From: Sabellastarte sp. h YS-2021
Taxonomy: Eukaryota > Annelida > Polychaeta > Sabellida > Sabellidae
DNA length: 64,000 nt
NCBI GenBank assembly: GCA_964017235.1
Contig: OZ024934.1
Location: 87,448,706-87,512,705, forward strand
Reading direction: 5' to 3'
In this document: in pieces, positions 23,668-36,270 of the stretch
Layout: the number at the start of each line of letters is the position of its first letter
Position numbering within the stretch: the stretch's first letter is position 1
Made by a program: the position numbers and the translations under genes
The notes under the pieces: generated by a model
Told to the model about the DNA's origin: nothing
Database searches by the model: none
What the model saw: the letters and a program-made list of their open reading frames with translations, nothing else

Positions 23668-26411
23668 AACTAGACCAAGGACACATCTGTGGCGGGATGC
23701 TGGATGTATCCTCCGACAAAGGCCAACTAACATAGTTTGGAAGATAAACAACATTTTTCGTTAATAAGCAAGGTGAAAGCACTTTTAAGTTTGGCTAACC
23801 TTATTTGACCCTGTAGCAGGGGCCCAAGGTGAAGTCTGACCATATCGAAAGATTCGCAGCCCATGATTTCCTATAAGTCGTTTTCACATTGTAAACCTCT
23901 AGGACCAATAATAAGCAGGAGGGGCCCAAGGTCAAATCTGACCACATGAAAAGATTTGCAGCCCATGACTTCCTATAAGTTGTTTTCATATTAATGAGTT
24001 ATTTGAGAAATACTGGCTATCTGCAATACTTCTAGAGATAATTTGCATTTACTCATTTTGAGTAGGTGAATAATTAGCTACGGGTCTGAAACTTCACCAA
24101 GTGAAAGCTCTCCCCAAATTAGGCGAATGAGTTATTTGAGAAAAATTGGCTATCTACAATACTTTTAGAGATAATTCGAATTTACTCATTTTGAGTAGGT
24201 GAGTAATTACCTATGGGTCTGAAAATTCACCGAGTGAAAGCTCTCCCAAAAGTAGATGAATGAGTTATTTGATAAGAATTGGATATCTGCAATACTTTTA
24301 GAGATAATTAGCATTTACTCATTTTGAGTAGGTGAATAATTAGCTACAGGTCTGAAACTTCACCAAGTGAAAGGTCTCCCAAAAGTAGGCGAAGGAGTTA
24401 TTTGACAAAAATTGGCTATCGGGAATACTTTTAGAGATAATTTGCATTTACTCATTTTCAGTAGGTGAGTAATTACCTACAGGTCTGAAACTTCACCAAG
24501 TGAAAGCTCTCCCAAAAGTAGGTGAAGGAGTTATTGAGAAAAATTGGCTATCTGCAATACTTTTAGAGATAATTCGCATTTACTCATTTTGAGTAGGTGA
24601 GTAATTACCTACAGGTCTGGAACTTCAGCATGTGAAAGCTCTCCCAAAAGTAGGTGAATGAGTTATTTAAGAAAAATTTGCTATCTGCAATACTTTTAGA
24701 GAAAATGCAGAATTACTCATTTTTAGTAGGCAAGTAATTTAGCCACAGGCCTAATTTAGACATAAAGCCTACCAATAGAATACTGTGGTGCACCCTCTAA
24801 TATACCTTGCAAACTTGAGAAGGCTAGCTATAATATTTTTTTTCGTTAGAGCGGTAATGGTAAAATCTCTCTACACACTGCGGCTATCCAGTGGATACAA
24901 TGATTTACTCAACAGTGAGAACCTGAAAGTAGATATTGGTAAACTATGCCATGACATAGAGGTTTGCAATTTCACTCTGTTATAGCTGACCAAAAATTAT
25001 GTGAATAACATATTTAAACAAAATACTGTAAATGTAATAGTTTTCACGTTATAACTGATTTACTCAACAGTGATAACCTCAAAGTAGCTATTACTCAGCT
25101 ATACAATGAGCTACATGTCTGGATTTTTTTCTATGTTATAGCTGACCCAAAATTAGGTGAACAACATATTTAAGCAAAATACTGTAAATGCAATAGTTTT
25201 CAAGTTACAACTGATCTACTCAATAGTGAGAACCTCAAAATAGCTATTGCTCAGCTATGCCATGAGCTATAAGTCTGTAATTTCTCGATGTTATAGCTGA
25301 CCCAAAAGTAGGTGAACAACATATTTTAACAAAATACTCCAAATGCAATATTTTTCAAGTTACAAGTCATTTACTCAACAGTCAGTACCTGAAAATAGCT
25401 ATTGCTCGGTTGTGCCATGAGCTACAGGTCTGTAATTTCACTATGTTATAGCTGACCCAAAAGTAGCTGAATAACATATTTACACAAATTTCTGTAAATG
25501 CAATAGTTTTCCAATTACAACTGATTTACTCAACAGTGTGAACTTCAAAGTAGCTATTACTCAGCTATGCAATGAGCCACAGGTCTGGAACTTCACTATG
25601 TTATAGCTGACTCCGAAATAGGTGAATAACATATTGAAACAAAATACTCTAAATGTAATACTTTTGAAGTTATAAGTAATTTACTCAATAGTGATAACCT
25701 AAAAGTAGCTATTACTCAGCTATGCCATGAGCTACAGGTCTGAAATTTTACTATGTTATAGCTGACCCAAAAGTAGCTGAATAACATATTTATACAAAAT
25801 TGTGTAAATGCAATAGTTTTCAAGTTACAAGTGATTTTACTCATGATCGAAGTTACTGAAAAGCCCAAAAGTAGCTATTACTCACTTAGCTATTGAGACA
25901 GACACCCAACTTACTCACCATGTTGTAGCTATGAAAAAAGTAGCTGAATAACATATTTTAACAAAATGCTCTAAATGCAACACTTTTCAAGTTATAAGTG
26001 ATTTAGTGCATGATTTCATGACTTAATGCATTTTAGACATTTTTGTCTACCACAGGCCTAATTTAGACATAAAGCCTACCAAAAAGATAGGGTGGCGAGT
26101 CCTCTAGCATACCAAGCCACCTGCCAAATATGAAAGAAATCTGGAAAGAAATGTGGACTATAGGTCGCTAACAAGCAATATTCCACATTTTAGACATTTT
26201 TGTCTACCACAGGCCTAATTTAGACACAAAAGCCTACCAAAAAGATAGGGTGGCGAGTCCTCTACCATATCAAGCCACCTGCCAAATATGAAAGAAATCC
26301 AGAAAGAAATGTGGACTGTAGGTCGCTAACAAGAAATCTCTGCGGACGAGGGCGCGGACGACAACGATGATGAATCCATAGTATCCCCGCTTCGCGTCGG
26401 GGATACAATAA
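23668..26411 (+). mobile_element. Composite hairpin-ended cassette C+B, copy 2
   Basis: Same order as copy 1: AACTAGACCAAGG head with a slightly degraded stem, C array (about 23997-24730, about six units), linker with the internal GTGGATACAAT end at 24901, B array (24902-26000, about seven units), duplicated TTTGTCTACCACAGGCC tail and hairpin TATCCCCG/CGGGGATACAAT. It lies inside family D: the left flank ends CTTCCAAAACTCAA and the right flank resumes ATTTCATCCTTTTACC, matching the uninterrupted D unit. No target-site duplication is visible. Confidence 0.8.
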
Positions 26412-26459
26412 TTTCATCCTTTTACCTTTTCAGACATATTCTAAAAATTTCATCGAAAT

Positions 26460-28480
26460 CCATCAATAAGTTTTTGAGTTATCTTGTACACAGACACATC
26501 TGGCAGCCTGGATCCACATGATCCAGACAGTGATCCAGATTACTCCCAAAATCTAATCACTTGTTCTTTGTCCCATTTAAGACATTTCCTGAAAATTTCA
26601 TAAAAATCCATTCATGACTTTCTGAGCTATTTGTCTTTAAAAATTACATTCACGGATCCAGAAGATCCAGACAGTGGTCCAGATCACTCGCAAAATTGAA
26701 CCATTTCTTCCTTTTACCACTTCTTCCTTTTACCATTTGTAACATATCCTGAAAATAGTAAAATCCATTCCAAGATTATGTGCAAGCCTGGATCCAGATG
26801 ATCCAGATCACTCCAAAAATGTAATCACTTGTTCCTTGTACCATTTAGGCCATTTGCTGAAACAATCCATCCATAACTTTTTGAGGTATCTGTCTTAAAA
26901 AGTTACATTTCATGGATCCAGAAGATCCATATAGTGATCCGGATCACTTCCAAAATTCAATCATTTCATCCTTTTACCACTTCTTCCTTTTACTATTTGT
27001 AACATAGCCTAAAAATATCATCAAAATTCATCGTAAAATCATGTTGCAGGCTTGATCCAGATGATCCAGACAGTGATCCAGATCATTCCAAAAGTATAAT
27101 CACTTGTTCCTTGTACCATTTAGGTCATTTGCTGAAAATGTCATCACAATCCATCCATAACTTTTTGAGGTATGTCTTATTACATTTCACGGATCCAGAA
27201 GATCCATACAGTGATCCGGATCACTTCCAAAATTCAGCTATTTCATCCTTTTACCTTTTCAGACATATCCTGAAAATTTCATCAAAATCCGTCCATAAGT
27301 TTTTTTGCTACAATGTACACAAACACATCTGGCAACCTGGATCCAGATGATCCAGACAGTGATCCAGATCACTCCCCAAATCTAATCACTTGTTCCTCGC
27401 ACCATTTAGGTCATTTGCTGAAAATGTCATCACAATCCATCCATAACTTTTTGAGGTATCTGTCTTATTACATTTCATGGATCCAGAAGATCCATATAGT
27501 GATCCGGATCACTTCCAAAATTCAACCATTTCATCCTTTTACCTTTTCAGACATATCCTGAAAATTTCATCAAAATCCATCCATAAGTTTTTTAGCTACA
27601 ATGTACACAAACACATCTGGCAACCTGGATTCAGATGATCCAGACAGTGATCCAGATCACTCCCCAAATCTAATCACTTGTTCCTCGCACCATTTAGGTC
27701 ATTTGCTGAAAATGTCATCACAATCCATCCATAACTTTTTGAGGTATCTGTCTTATTACATTTCATGGATCCAGAAGATCCATATAGTGATCCGGATCAC
27801 TTCCAAAATTCAGCCATTTCATCCTTTTACCTTTTCAGACATATCCTGAAAATTTCATCAAAATCCGTCCATAAGTTTTTTAGCTACAATGTACACAAAC
27901 ACATCTGGCAACCTGGATCCAGATGATTCAGACAGTGATCCAGATCACTCCCCAAATCTAATCACCTGTTCCTCGCACCATTTAGGTCATTTGCTGAAAA
28001 TGTCATCACAATCCATCCATAACTTTTTGAGGTATCTGTCTTATTACATTTCATGGATCCAGAAGATCCATATAGTGATCCGGATCACTTCCAAAATTCA
28101 GCCATTTCATCCTTTTACCTTTTCAGACATATCCTGAAAATTTCATCAAAATCCGTCCATAAGTTTTTTAGCTACAATGTACACAAACACATCTGCAACC
28201 TGGATCCAGATGATCCAGACAGTGATCCAAATCACTCCCCAAATCTAATCACTTGTTCCTCGCACCATTTGCTGAAAATGTCATCACAATCCATCCATAA
28301 CTTTTTGAGGTATCTGTTTTTAAAAATTACATTTCATGGATCCAGAAGATCCATATAGTGATCCGGATCACTTCTAAAATTCAACCATTTCATCTTTTTA
28401 CCTTTTCAGACATATCCTGAAAATTTCATCAAAATCTGTTCATAAGTTTTTGAGCTATATTGTACACAAACACATCTGGC
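26460..28480 (+). repeat. Family D array, 288-bp higher-order dimer
   Basis: A 288-bp period is exact between 27313, 27601 and 27889. Each period holds two related units of about 144 bp, one with CAGATGATCCAGACAGTGATCC and one with AGAAGATCCATATAGTGATCC, each followed by a CATTT..TGAAAATTTCATC-type segment. The three central copies are nearly identical, while the outer ones are more diverged, as expected from recent unequal exchange. Confidence 0.85.
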
Positions 28481-28783
28481 ATATATATGTATTATATATA
28501 CCAGCCATAGGATGATCTAACTTTCTGTCTTGGAGAACTGGGCCAAAATGTGCAAAAATGGCCAAAATCTGACCTTTAAGTGGCCACCAGTGACCTTGAG
28601 ATTGAAGGTCAAGGTCACAAAACAATAGCGTTCGTGGCATTGCCCATATATACCCACATACCAAATTTGAAAGTTCTAACTAAAATATTTTTAAAGTTAT
28701 CGCGTCCAAAAGGAAATCTCTGCGGCGGCGGCGTGACCGTACTGAATCCTAAGTATCCCCGACTTTCGTCCGGGGATACAATA

Positions 28784-30017
28784 AAAGTGGGAATTCCCTA
28801 CACAGAGAAATTTCAGGGGTATTACTGATTGGCTGAGCCATACCAATTACCATGTATTTCATTGGTTGTTCATACCGGAGATCATGTACTAAGTATTTAT
28901 TTTATAAAGACAAATAGTTGGATGTCATAAGTGGGTTATATAATTAAAAGACAATATTTTGTAACTTTGTGAGGTATGTTGTTTGTTTTTATATATTTAC
29001 CTCACTTATAGCCTATCTCACCATATAGCCCATGCTCCCATAATACTCATAATGTCCGTATTATCGCCCATCCCCAACTTTTTCTGTCTAAATTCCAGGG
29101 CAAGGGCCCATGGGCAATACCGCAGATGATTTTGATAATATTCAGACCAAAGCAGTAACACTGCTGTAAATATCAAGATTTACAGAGGATATTACTGTCA
29201 ATAGATATGTTATAACTTAGTAACAGTTCAATTTGTTTACACTTCCAATACTACTTATACATGTATCAAAAGCAATATTTAACCTGTCAGGATTTATCAC
29301 CAGCAACAACTTTTGGCTTTGACCAAACACTCTTTGACAAACTAATATTTTTACCCTAATTCAAAGTCTATTTTTATATATCTGAGTTCTTTCTTATTTG
29401 GGTTTGAGGGTTTTAGTTGTAGATGTGTGGTTCAAAATAGCACCTTTATCTAGTATTGTTGAAATTTTGCCATCAAAATGACTTAAGTGTGGTTTGAAAT
29501 AACAAAAAAACGTCAACCGAAAATCATGCTTTGTAGAGGAATCAGATGATTTTTAAAGCTTTGATTTGAAATTGTCTGACTTGCTGTAATTCCTCACTTC
29601 ATATGAATAGTTCGGAAATAACAAACCCTGTTTGAATACAATTTAAATACCTAGATCTTACTTTAGACAAAATATGGTGGACTTGAATACCACCTGCACG
29701 GTTATGTGAAAATTACAAAAACAGATCTCCAATCTAAATCCACTTTACGTCATTTTCATAGGCACACTCAAAAGCAAAACAATGGTGTTTGTAAAGCAAT
29801 ATGAACAACACACTTCTCTAATTACTCTCACAATACCAATGAAACCACACACAAGCTGGAATTTGATAGCTCAAAACCCTTGATCTGAAGAGAAAGTATT
29901 AAATGTATGGTTTCATCCTCACAATCTGTGACCTATGAGGGTGACCTATTCTCTCTCCTCCAAAACTTTGAGTGAAGGTCCCACTATACAGATGGAATCA
30001 GTATGCTCATAACTTGT
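28784..30017. other. No gene or repeat recognised
   Basis: About 1.2 kb of AT-rich, apparently single-copy sequence. No convincing reading frame, splice-site pair with coding similarity, or match to other repeats of the window was seen. Confidence 0.45.
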
Positions 30018-30025
30018 CTTAATAC

Positions 30026-30429
30026 TAGTGGTGTGGCAATTAGACTTATTGTCGATTAATCGCCGGTGACAGTGTAGAATTGCGGTTGGTCACAGACGTT
30101 TTCTAATGATCGATTATTAAGCTTATATCTTCCCTTTCCTGATTTATATCAATATCCACATATTTTAAAAATATTTTAGGTATTTTTACTTAATAAACTG
30201 ACAGTTTTGTCTTGAATTTCAAGTTTGTTTATGTCTTCCGCCATATTTACCGGAAGTGGGTGATTTCGGAACACCGTTATTCTTACCGGATTGACCTATA
30301 CTTTATCCTGGAAGGTGTTTCTTAAATAATAAACAATAATGGAGTAAAATAATCGATTATGGGTCGATCATCACTCGGAAAAATGGACGAATAATCGACC
30401 ATGAAAATTGGAGGCGATTCCCAGCACTA
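30026..30429. mobile_element. hAT-type non-autonomous element
   Basis: Flanked by 8-bp repeats CTTAATAC (30018-30025) and CTGAATAC (30430-30437), one mismatch. Ends TAGTGGTGTGGCAATTAG and, reverse-complemented from the right, TAGTGCTGGGAATCGCC. Inside are GTCGATTAATCG and AATCGATTATGGGTCGATCA. It belongs to the same family as 54604-55021 and the fragments at 38779 and 46897. No transposase. Confidence 0.82.
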
Positions 30430-30437
30430 CTGAATAC

Positions 30438-31984
30438 ACCAAAACCTATGCGATAAAATCCAATACAAAACTATTTTTATTTTGCAGAATTATCAAACTT
30501 GATATAGCATCGATCACCAGTAAAGAAGACCAGAGCTCAGTTATTTCTGGTCCTATTTTATAAAAGATTTTTCTACCATTTTGTTGAATGTAACAAAGTC
30601 TTCTATTCAAGTGTGTTGTATCAGATAATGTTGATTTGGTACAAATACACCTTTACTGTTTTCATCCAAACAAATGTGACCTCAAGGAAGTGTGAGTTTA
30701 CCCAGGTCTGGACATTTATTTCCTTTCATAAATCATTTAATTAACCCTTTCAAAAGTCAAAACTAGTAAAAGTACAAGAACCTACCATATTCACAAATCA
30801 CAGGTACAAAACGATGAACATAAATTGTAATGATGGCAACATAGATTATGTCTTGCATTTTAATCATAACATTCCTTTTCTCTCCTGTTTGGTGCAGGAT
30901 ACTGACACATAAATGTCTGATGTCTGCCTGATATATAGTATGAGACATGTACATGTAGCAATACATCTCCATAAAGAGTGTCTTGGTTTTGTTAGACAAT
31001 GAAATCAAACTATAAGACCAGTATAATTATCATCAGTTAAGTACATGCTGTAAACTAGTGATAGGGTTCTGTTAAAACTCTGGTGTTACTCTTTTACTAT
31101 GGTTTCAATATACCACTGAAAATTAAAAAGTCAAAAACTCAAGATCCAACATAATATGTATGTAGATTTTGTGAATACCTGCATTGGACAATAAGATCTT
31201 TATTAATACTGAAATAATAGTTTATATGCTGGTAGCACCCTGTTCCATTTTTACGCTTCTTATATTGCACAAAACAACAGTTTATTTCGGGAGAAAAAAC
31301 CTAATCTTGCCATGGGAAGGGCAGATTCTGTGAAAGTTACAACCCATACCTGTTGAAAAGGACCTAAACTAACTCTGACCTCTGATATTCCAGGAAAATT
31401 GCCTAAAAAACTTCCAAAACCAGGAACAAGTAAATATATTTGTAAGATGTACAGGGATAAATTTCTTTTTTAAGAATTCAAACCAATGCAAAGCATTTCA
31501 TGACAAGGAACTAACCATTTATAACTCTCACCAATATAAAATGAAAAATAGCATCAGAGATGCCCGTACCCCACAGCCCAGGGAAATATTTTCAACACCA
31601 TGAGATACAGAAGCACTGTACCAGTGCAAAGTTCAGGATACTTTCAGAGCACTGTCAGTTATATAAAGTTCCAAAAAATGTTTAAATGCAGAAAATAATG
31701 TTTAAAAGAAAGATAATGCATGTAAAGATGAAGTATTAAAACAAGTCAATTCAATAACAAGATGACAGCATTAATCAGCAAACTAAAATTCAACCCTCTT
31801 TATCTACATCTGCAAGGCCCGAATTATGGTTTAGATGGTTTGAATATTACCATGCATACAGAAGTGGTAATACATTTAATGAATGCTTATGTGTGGTGTT
31901 GGAGCAAAATCTGTGGCTCACTTGATGAAATTCTATCTCTTACAATGGGAAGTTATGAAAGTAAAATTCTTAATAAATTCTAAT
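30438..31984. other. No gene or repeat recognised
   Basis: AT-rich sequence with only short chance frames. An 81-codon minus-strand frame (30763-31008) has no recognisable domain. Could be intron of SHOC2 or intergenic. Confidence 0.45.
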
Positions 31985-33891
31985 ATGACTTTAATAGTGC
32001 TTAATCTGCATCAAAAGAGAGACCCAAAGGTGCAACAAGATTTTATAGGTCAAGGTCACTACGACAAGGTCAAAGGTCAAATTAAGGTGACACTATGATA
32101 ATACACACCTATAGCCCCTAACCAATGTCCCTAGCAAGTATCAACTTCCTCAACCTTACGGTTTCCAAGATATAGCCCGGACAAGATTTTATAGGTCAAG
32201 GTCACTACGGCAAGGTCAAAGGTCAAATCAAGGTCAGATCATGACGTTGCACAACTACATCCCCTAACCAATGTCCCTACCAAGTATCAACTTCCTACAC
32301 CTTACGGTTTCCGAGATATAGCCCGGACAAGATTTTTGAACTCAAGGTCACTACGGCAAGTTCAAAGGTCAAATCCTGGTCAGACCATGACGTTGCAAAC
32401 CTACACATCCTAACCAATGTTCCTACCAAGTACCAACTTCCTACACCTTACGGTTTCCGAGATATAGCCCGGACAACATTTTATAGGTCAAGGTCACTAC
32501 GGCAAGGTCAAAGGTCAAATCAAGGTCACACCATGACATTGCACACCTACACCCCCTAACCAATATCCCTACCAAGTATCAACTTTCTACACCTTACGGT
32601 TTACGAGATATAGCCCGGACAAGATTTTATAGGTTAAGGCCACTACGACAAGGTCAAAGGTCAAATCAAGGTCAGACCATAACACTGCACACCTACACCC
32701 CCTAGCAAATGTCCCTACCAAATATCAACTTCCTACACCATACGGTTTCCGAGATATAGCCCGGACAACATTTTATAGGTCAAGGTCACTACGGCAAGGT
32801 CAAAGGTCAAATCAAGGTCAGACCATGACATTGCACACCTACACCCCCTAACCAATATCCCTACCAAGTATCAACTTTCTACACCTTACGGTTTACGAGA
32901 TATAGCCCGGAAAAGATTTTATAGGTTAAGGCCACTACGACAAGGTCAAAGGTCAAATCAAGGTCAGACCATAACACTGCACACCTACACCCCCTAGCAA
33001 ATGTCCCTACCAAATATCAACTTCCTACACCATACGGTTTCCGAGATATAGCCCGGACAAGATTTTATAGGTCAAGGTCACTACGGCAAGGTCAAAGGTC
33101 AAATCAAGGTCAGACCATGACGTTGCAGACCTACACCCCCTAACCAATATCCCTACCAAGTATCAACTTCCTACACCTTACGGTTTCCGAGATATAGCCT
33201 GGACAAGATTTTATAGGTCAAGGTCACTACAGCAAGGTCAAAGGTCAAATCAAGGTCACACCATGACGTTGCACACCTACACCCCCTAACCAATGTCCCT
33301 GCCAAATATCAACTTCCTACACATTACAGTTTCCGATATATAGCCTGGACAAGATTTTATAGGTCAAGGTCACTAAGGCAAGGTCAAAGGTCAAATCAAG
33401 GTCAGACCATGACGTTGCACACCTACACCCCCTAACCAATATCCCTACCAAGTATCAACTTCCTACACCTTACGGTTTCCGAGATATAGCCCGGACAAGA
33501 TTTTATAGGTCAAGGTCACTACAGCAAGGTCAAAGGTCAAATCAAGGTCACACCATGACATTGCACAACTACACCCCCTAACCAATGTCCCTACCAAGTA
33601 TCAACTTCCTACACCTTACGGTTTCTGAGATATAACCCGGAGATTTTCAAACTCAAGGTCACTACGGCAAGGTCAAAGGTCAAATCAAGGTCAGACCATG
33701 ACGTTGCACACCTACACCCCCAACCAATGTCCCTACCAAGTATCAACTTCCTACACCTTACGGTTTCTGAGATACAGCCCGGACAAACTATTTCCCGCCG
33801 CCCGCCCGCCCGCCCGCCCGGACGCCCGCCCGCCCATCCGGACACCATGGGTGAAAACAATACCCCGACAGCCCTTAAGGGCTGTGGGGTA
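31985..33891 (+). repeat. Family E 146-bp tandem array with palindromic tail
   Basis: About twelve or thirteen units at 146-bp steps (TTTTATAGGT at 32041, 32187, 32479, 32625). Each holds AGGTCAAGGTCACTACGGCA, AAGGTCAAAGGTCAAATCAAGG, GACCATGACGTTGCACACC, CCTACCAAGTATCAACTTCC and GTTTCCGAGATATAGCCCGG. The tail has a (CCCG)n-type run (33792-33835), CATCCGGACACCATGGGTG and ends in a near-perfect palindrome ACAGCCC/GGGCTGT flanked by TACCCC and GGGGTA. Shorter copies are at 37940 and 41660. No left terminus was recognised. Confidence 0.85.
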
Positions 33892-34577
33892 AAAAGGAAT
33901 ACTTTTTCTGAGGAAGGGCCTCTGCATTATCCTTATTGTACACCATTCTCTTGTCTTTTTATATGTACGTTGACAGTGTATGTGCGTCCGTCCTGTGAAA
34001 CATGGAACTTTAAGGCATTATTGACTTAAAAAGGCTGAAGGTTATTATTTTCAGAAAATGGTACTATCAAGCACTTAGATCAGGTTTTGTCATTTTATCC
34101 CAGGGGCCCCATACATTTAACACTCCAGGCTTACATTCTGATGATTAAATTGACATCTATATCTGTTTCTTCTTCTCCCCAACATTGGCTATTTCCAAAT
34201 ATCATTAATCCAGGCACTCTTAATGATTCACCATATTTTCATTTGAAATACAAAAACTGTTCAATGTGTTGTAATATTAAAATGGCTTTGTTCTAGGCAA
34301 TTAATTATAACTAGAATTAGAGTGAAATTTTATGTATTTACTGCTATACAGAAGCCACAAACATGTGACCTTACATATAAGAGACTACCACTTTCAACCC
34401 CCTTCTTCAATGCATATTTCATTTATTAGATTTAAAATTTATTGCAATCTTTGGTGTCTATTTATAATAATTCATATTATGGCCCGATGCATGATCGTAT
34501 AGTTAACTAATATCTCTGTAGCATATCTCAAAACAACCAAATGAAACAGTGGCTGTTATCTGTATTCTAATTTGTAA
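33892..34577. other. No gene or repeat recognised
   Basis: AT-rich sequence of mixed composition, without long frames or matches to the other repeats here. Confidence 0.45.
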
Positions 34578-34790
34578 TGGGCCCACAGTGGCTAAGTCAT
34601 TACATACTCATCTCCAACCTCACAGATGGAAGTTCAAATCCCAGCCCAACCCCAAGTGGGAAAGTTGGTAGTTGTTTGCCATAAGCCAGCAGCAAAACCT
34701 TGAACAACTGTATATACAGCAACTTATAGTGGGTGGACGTTTGATTAATCATGGGTGTTATGGTATAATCATGTTCGGTCACAACAACTT
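34578..34790 (+). mobile_element. tRNA-derived SINE (degenerate)
   Basis: CACAGTGGCTAAGTCATTAC at 34585 resembles an RNA polymerase III A box, and AGTTCAAATCCC at 34631 matches the B box, about 40 bp apart as in a tRNA. The cloverleaf is not conserved enough to be a functional tRNA gene. The tRNA-unrelated body follows; the exact right end is unclear. Confidence 0.6.
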
Positions 34791-35654
34791 CTAGAAATTG
34801 ATTAAATCTTACCCTTCTTTACGTGTCTTAATATCCATATATTTTTTTGTAATTTTAGGCAGTTTCCTAAATTGCAAATTTTAACTAGAGGAATGCTTTT
34901 GCTAACAAAAGCGAAGCATCCCTGAAAGTTTAAAATGCTTTGTGGTTTTAATAAGCATGCTGTAAAGCTAAGAATGCACAAAGCTGCACCGTATGCTTTC
35001 CCAATACCTCTTAATACATTCTAAAGCTATAAAAGCAACGATAAAGGAGACATAAGGCAAAAACTCCAAAGCAGCTATTTATGACCCCAGTTTGGCCCAT
35101 AAGGGGGGGGTGGGGTCGGGGGGTAAAACTGACCAGGTATTTAGACTCTCCACATATGCTTTCCCAATACCTCTTAATACATTCTGAAGGTATAAAAGCA
35201 ACAATAAAGGAGATATAAGGCAAAACTCCAAAGCAATATTTTTTTCCTGAACTGCGATGACGGGGGGTGGGGGGGGTGGGGGGGGGTGTGTGTGTACTTC
35301 AAAACAATTGTTTTTGATCACGTGATCTTCATAAAGGTCAAAGGTCAAATTTAGGCATGCAGAAAAATTTTCCCACGCCTAAGGTATATAACTGCCAAAT
35401 ATGGTTTGAAACCTTCTAATAACTAGATTGGGCCAACTCGGCGCCAACATATCCCCAGACAGGTCATCACTCACGCCACAGGTTTTGATCGGGAATTTTT
35501 TATTTAATCCATTTGTTGTATGCCATAAATATTGGGAAAAGTTATATGAACTTCAGCACATCAATCTACTAAGTTTATATCTTCCCAAGGAAGATGGTGT
35601 ATCCCCAGACGTCGAATACATAACTCAACAGATCATATTTTCAATCTTCCTGCA

Positions 35655-36100
35655 ATGATAACTCTGAACCTATTTTCAAAGTATTTAAATGATTGATGAT
35701 TGAATGTCCATTCTAAATTAATAATCTCAAAAGAGCATATCTGTTTCTATATTTGTTGACAAATAAAATATTATTTTTAACTCAACTCATCATACTTTTC
35801 AATCTTCCTGCAAAGGGTAACTCTGAACCTATTTTCAAAGTATTTAAATGATTGATGATTGAATGTCCATTCTAAATTAATAATCTCAAAAGAGCATATC
35901 TGTTTCTATATTTGTTGACAAATAAAATATTATTTTTAACTCAACTCATCATACTTTTCAATCTTCCTGCAAAGGGTAACTCTGAACCTATTTTCAAAGT
36001 ATTTAAATGATTGATGATTGAATGTCCATTCTAAATTCATAATTCCAAAAGCGTATATCTGTTTCTATATTTGTTCACAAATAAAATATTATTTAAAAAT
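35655..36100 (+). repeat. 159-bp tandem repeat, about 2.8 near-identical copies
   Basis: ACTCTGAACCTATTTTCAAA recurs at 35661, 35820 and 35979, exactly 159 bp apart. The first two copies are almost identical and the third diverges near its end. Low divergence implies recent duplication or gene conversion inside element G. Confidence 0.88.
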
Positions 36101-36214
36101 CATATATTATTTATATTATTATTTTATTATACTATTTTTAGAATTTGCATTGTTTTCCAGTTATTCATTTCCTCAATTCCAAAATATGTGGTCCATATAT
36201 ATGCAACCTAAATA

Positions 36215-36270
36215 CAGTAGAACCTCGCTTATCCGGCCTTCTATTATCCGAATCTCCGGATTAACCGAAC
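36215..36270 (+). mobile_element. pogo/Tigger-like terminal sequence, single end
   Basis: CAGTAGAACCTCGCTTATCC followed by ATTATCCGAATCTCCGGATTA and AACCGAA is preceded by TA. This is the usual look of pogo/Tigger terminal repeats (CAGT.GAACCTCG.TTATCCG). No matching inverted end was found before 36780, so only one end or a truncated copy is present. Confidence 0.55.

Larger units (their letters stand above)
23600..28783 (+). mobile_element. Family D tandem-repeat element, split by composite copy 2
   Basis: Family D sequence (ATTTCATGGATCCAGAAGATCC, GTGATCCGGATC) starts at about 23600, is interrupted at 23668-26411 by composite cassette copy 2, and resumes as a long array to about 28480. The tail has AAATCTCTGCGGCGGCGGCG and CTGAATCCTAAG and ends in the hairpin TATCCCC...GGGGATACAATAA at 28783. 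A clear left terminus was not found. Some part may have been lost between the hAT-type element ending at 23435 and 23600. Confidence 0.65.

Noticed and set aside
27313-28358. Series of 82-101 codon frames at 288-bp steps
   Set aside because: By-product of the family D array whose period is a multiple of three.
30763-31008. 81-codon minus-strand frame
   Set aside because: No start context, domain or splice-site support; length is within chance in AT-rich DNA.
33609-33892. Gly/Arg- or Pro/Ala-rich frames at the end of the E array
   Set aside because: Caused by the CCCG-type run in the E tail.
34578-34660. tRNA gene
   Set aside because: A and B boxes are present but the acceptor and anticodon stems do not pair; SINE is the better reading.
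35079-35348. Frame with a proline run
   Set aside because: Translation of the G-rich runs in element F on the opposite strand.
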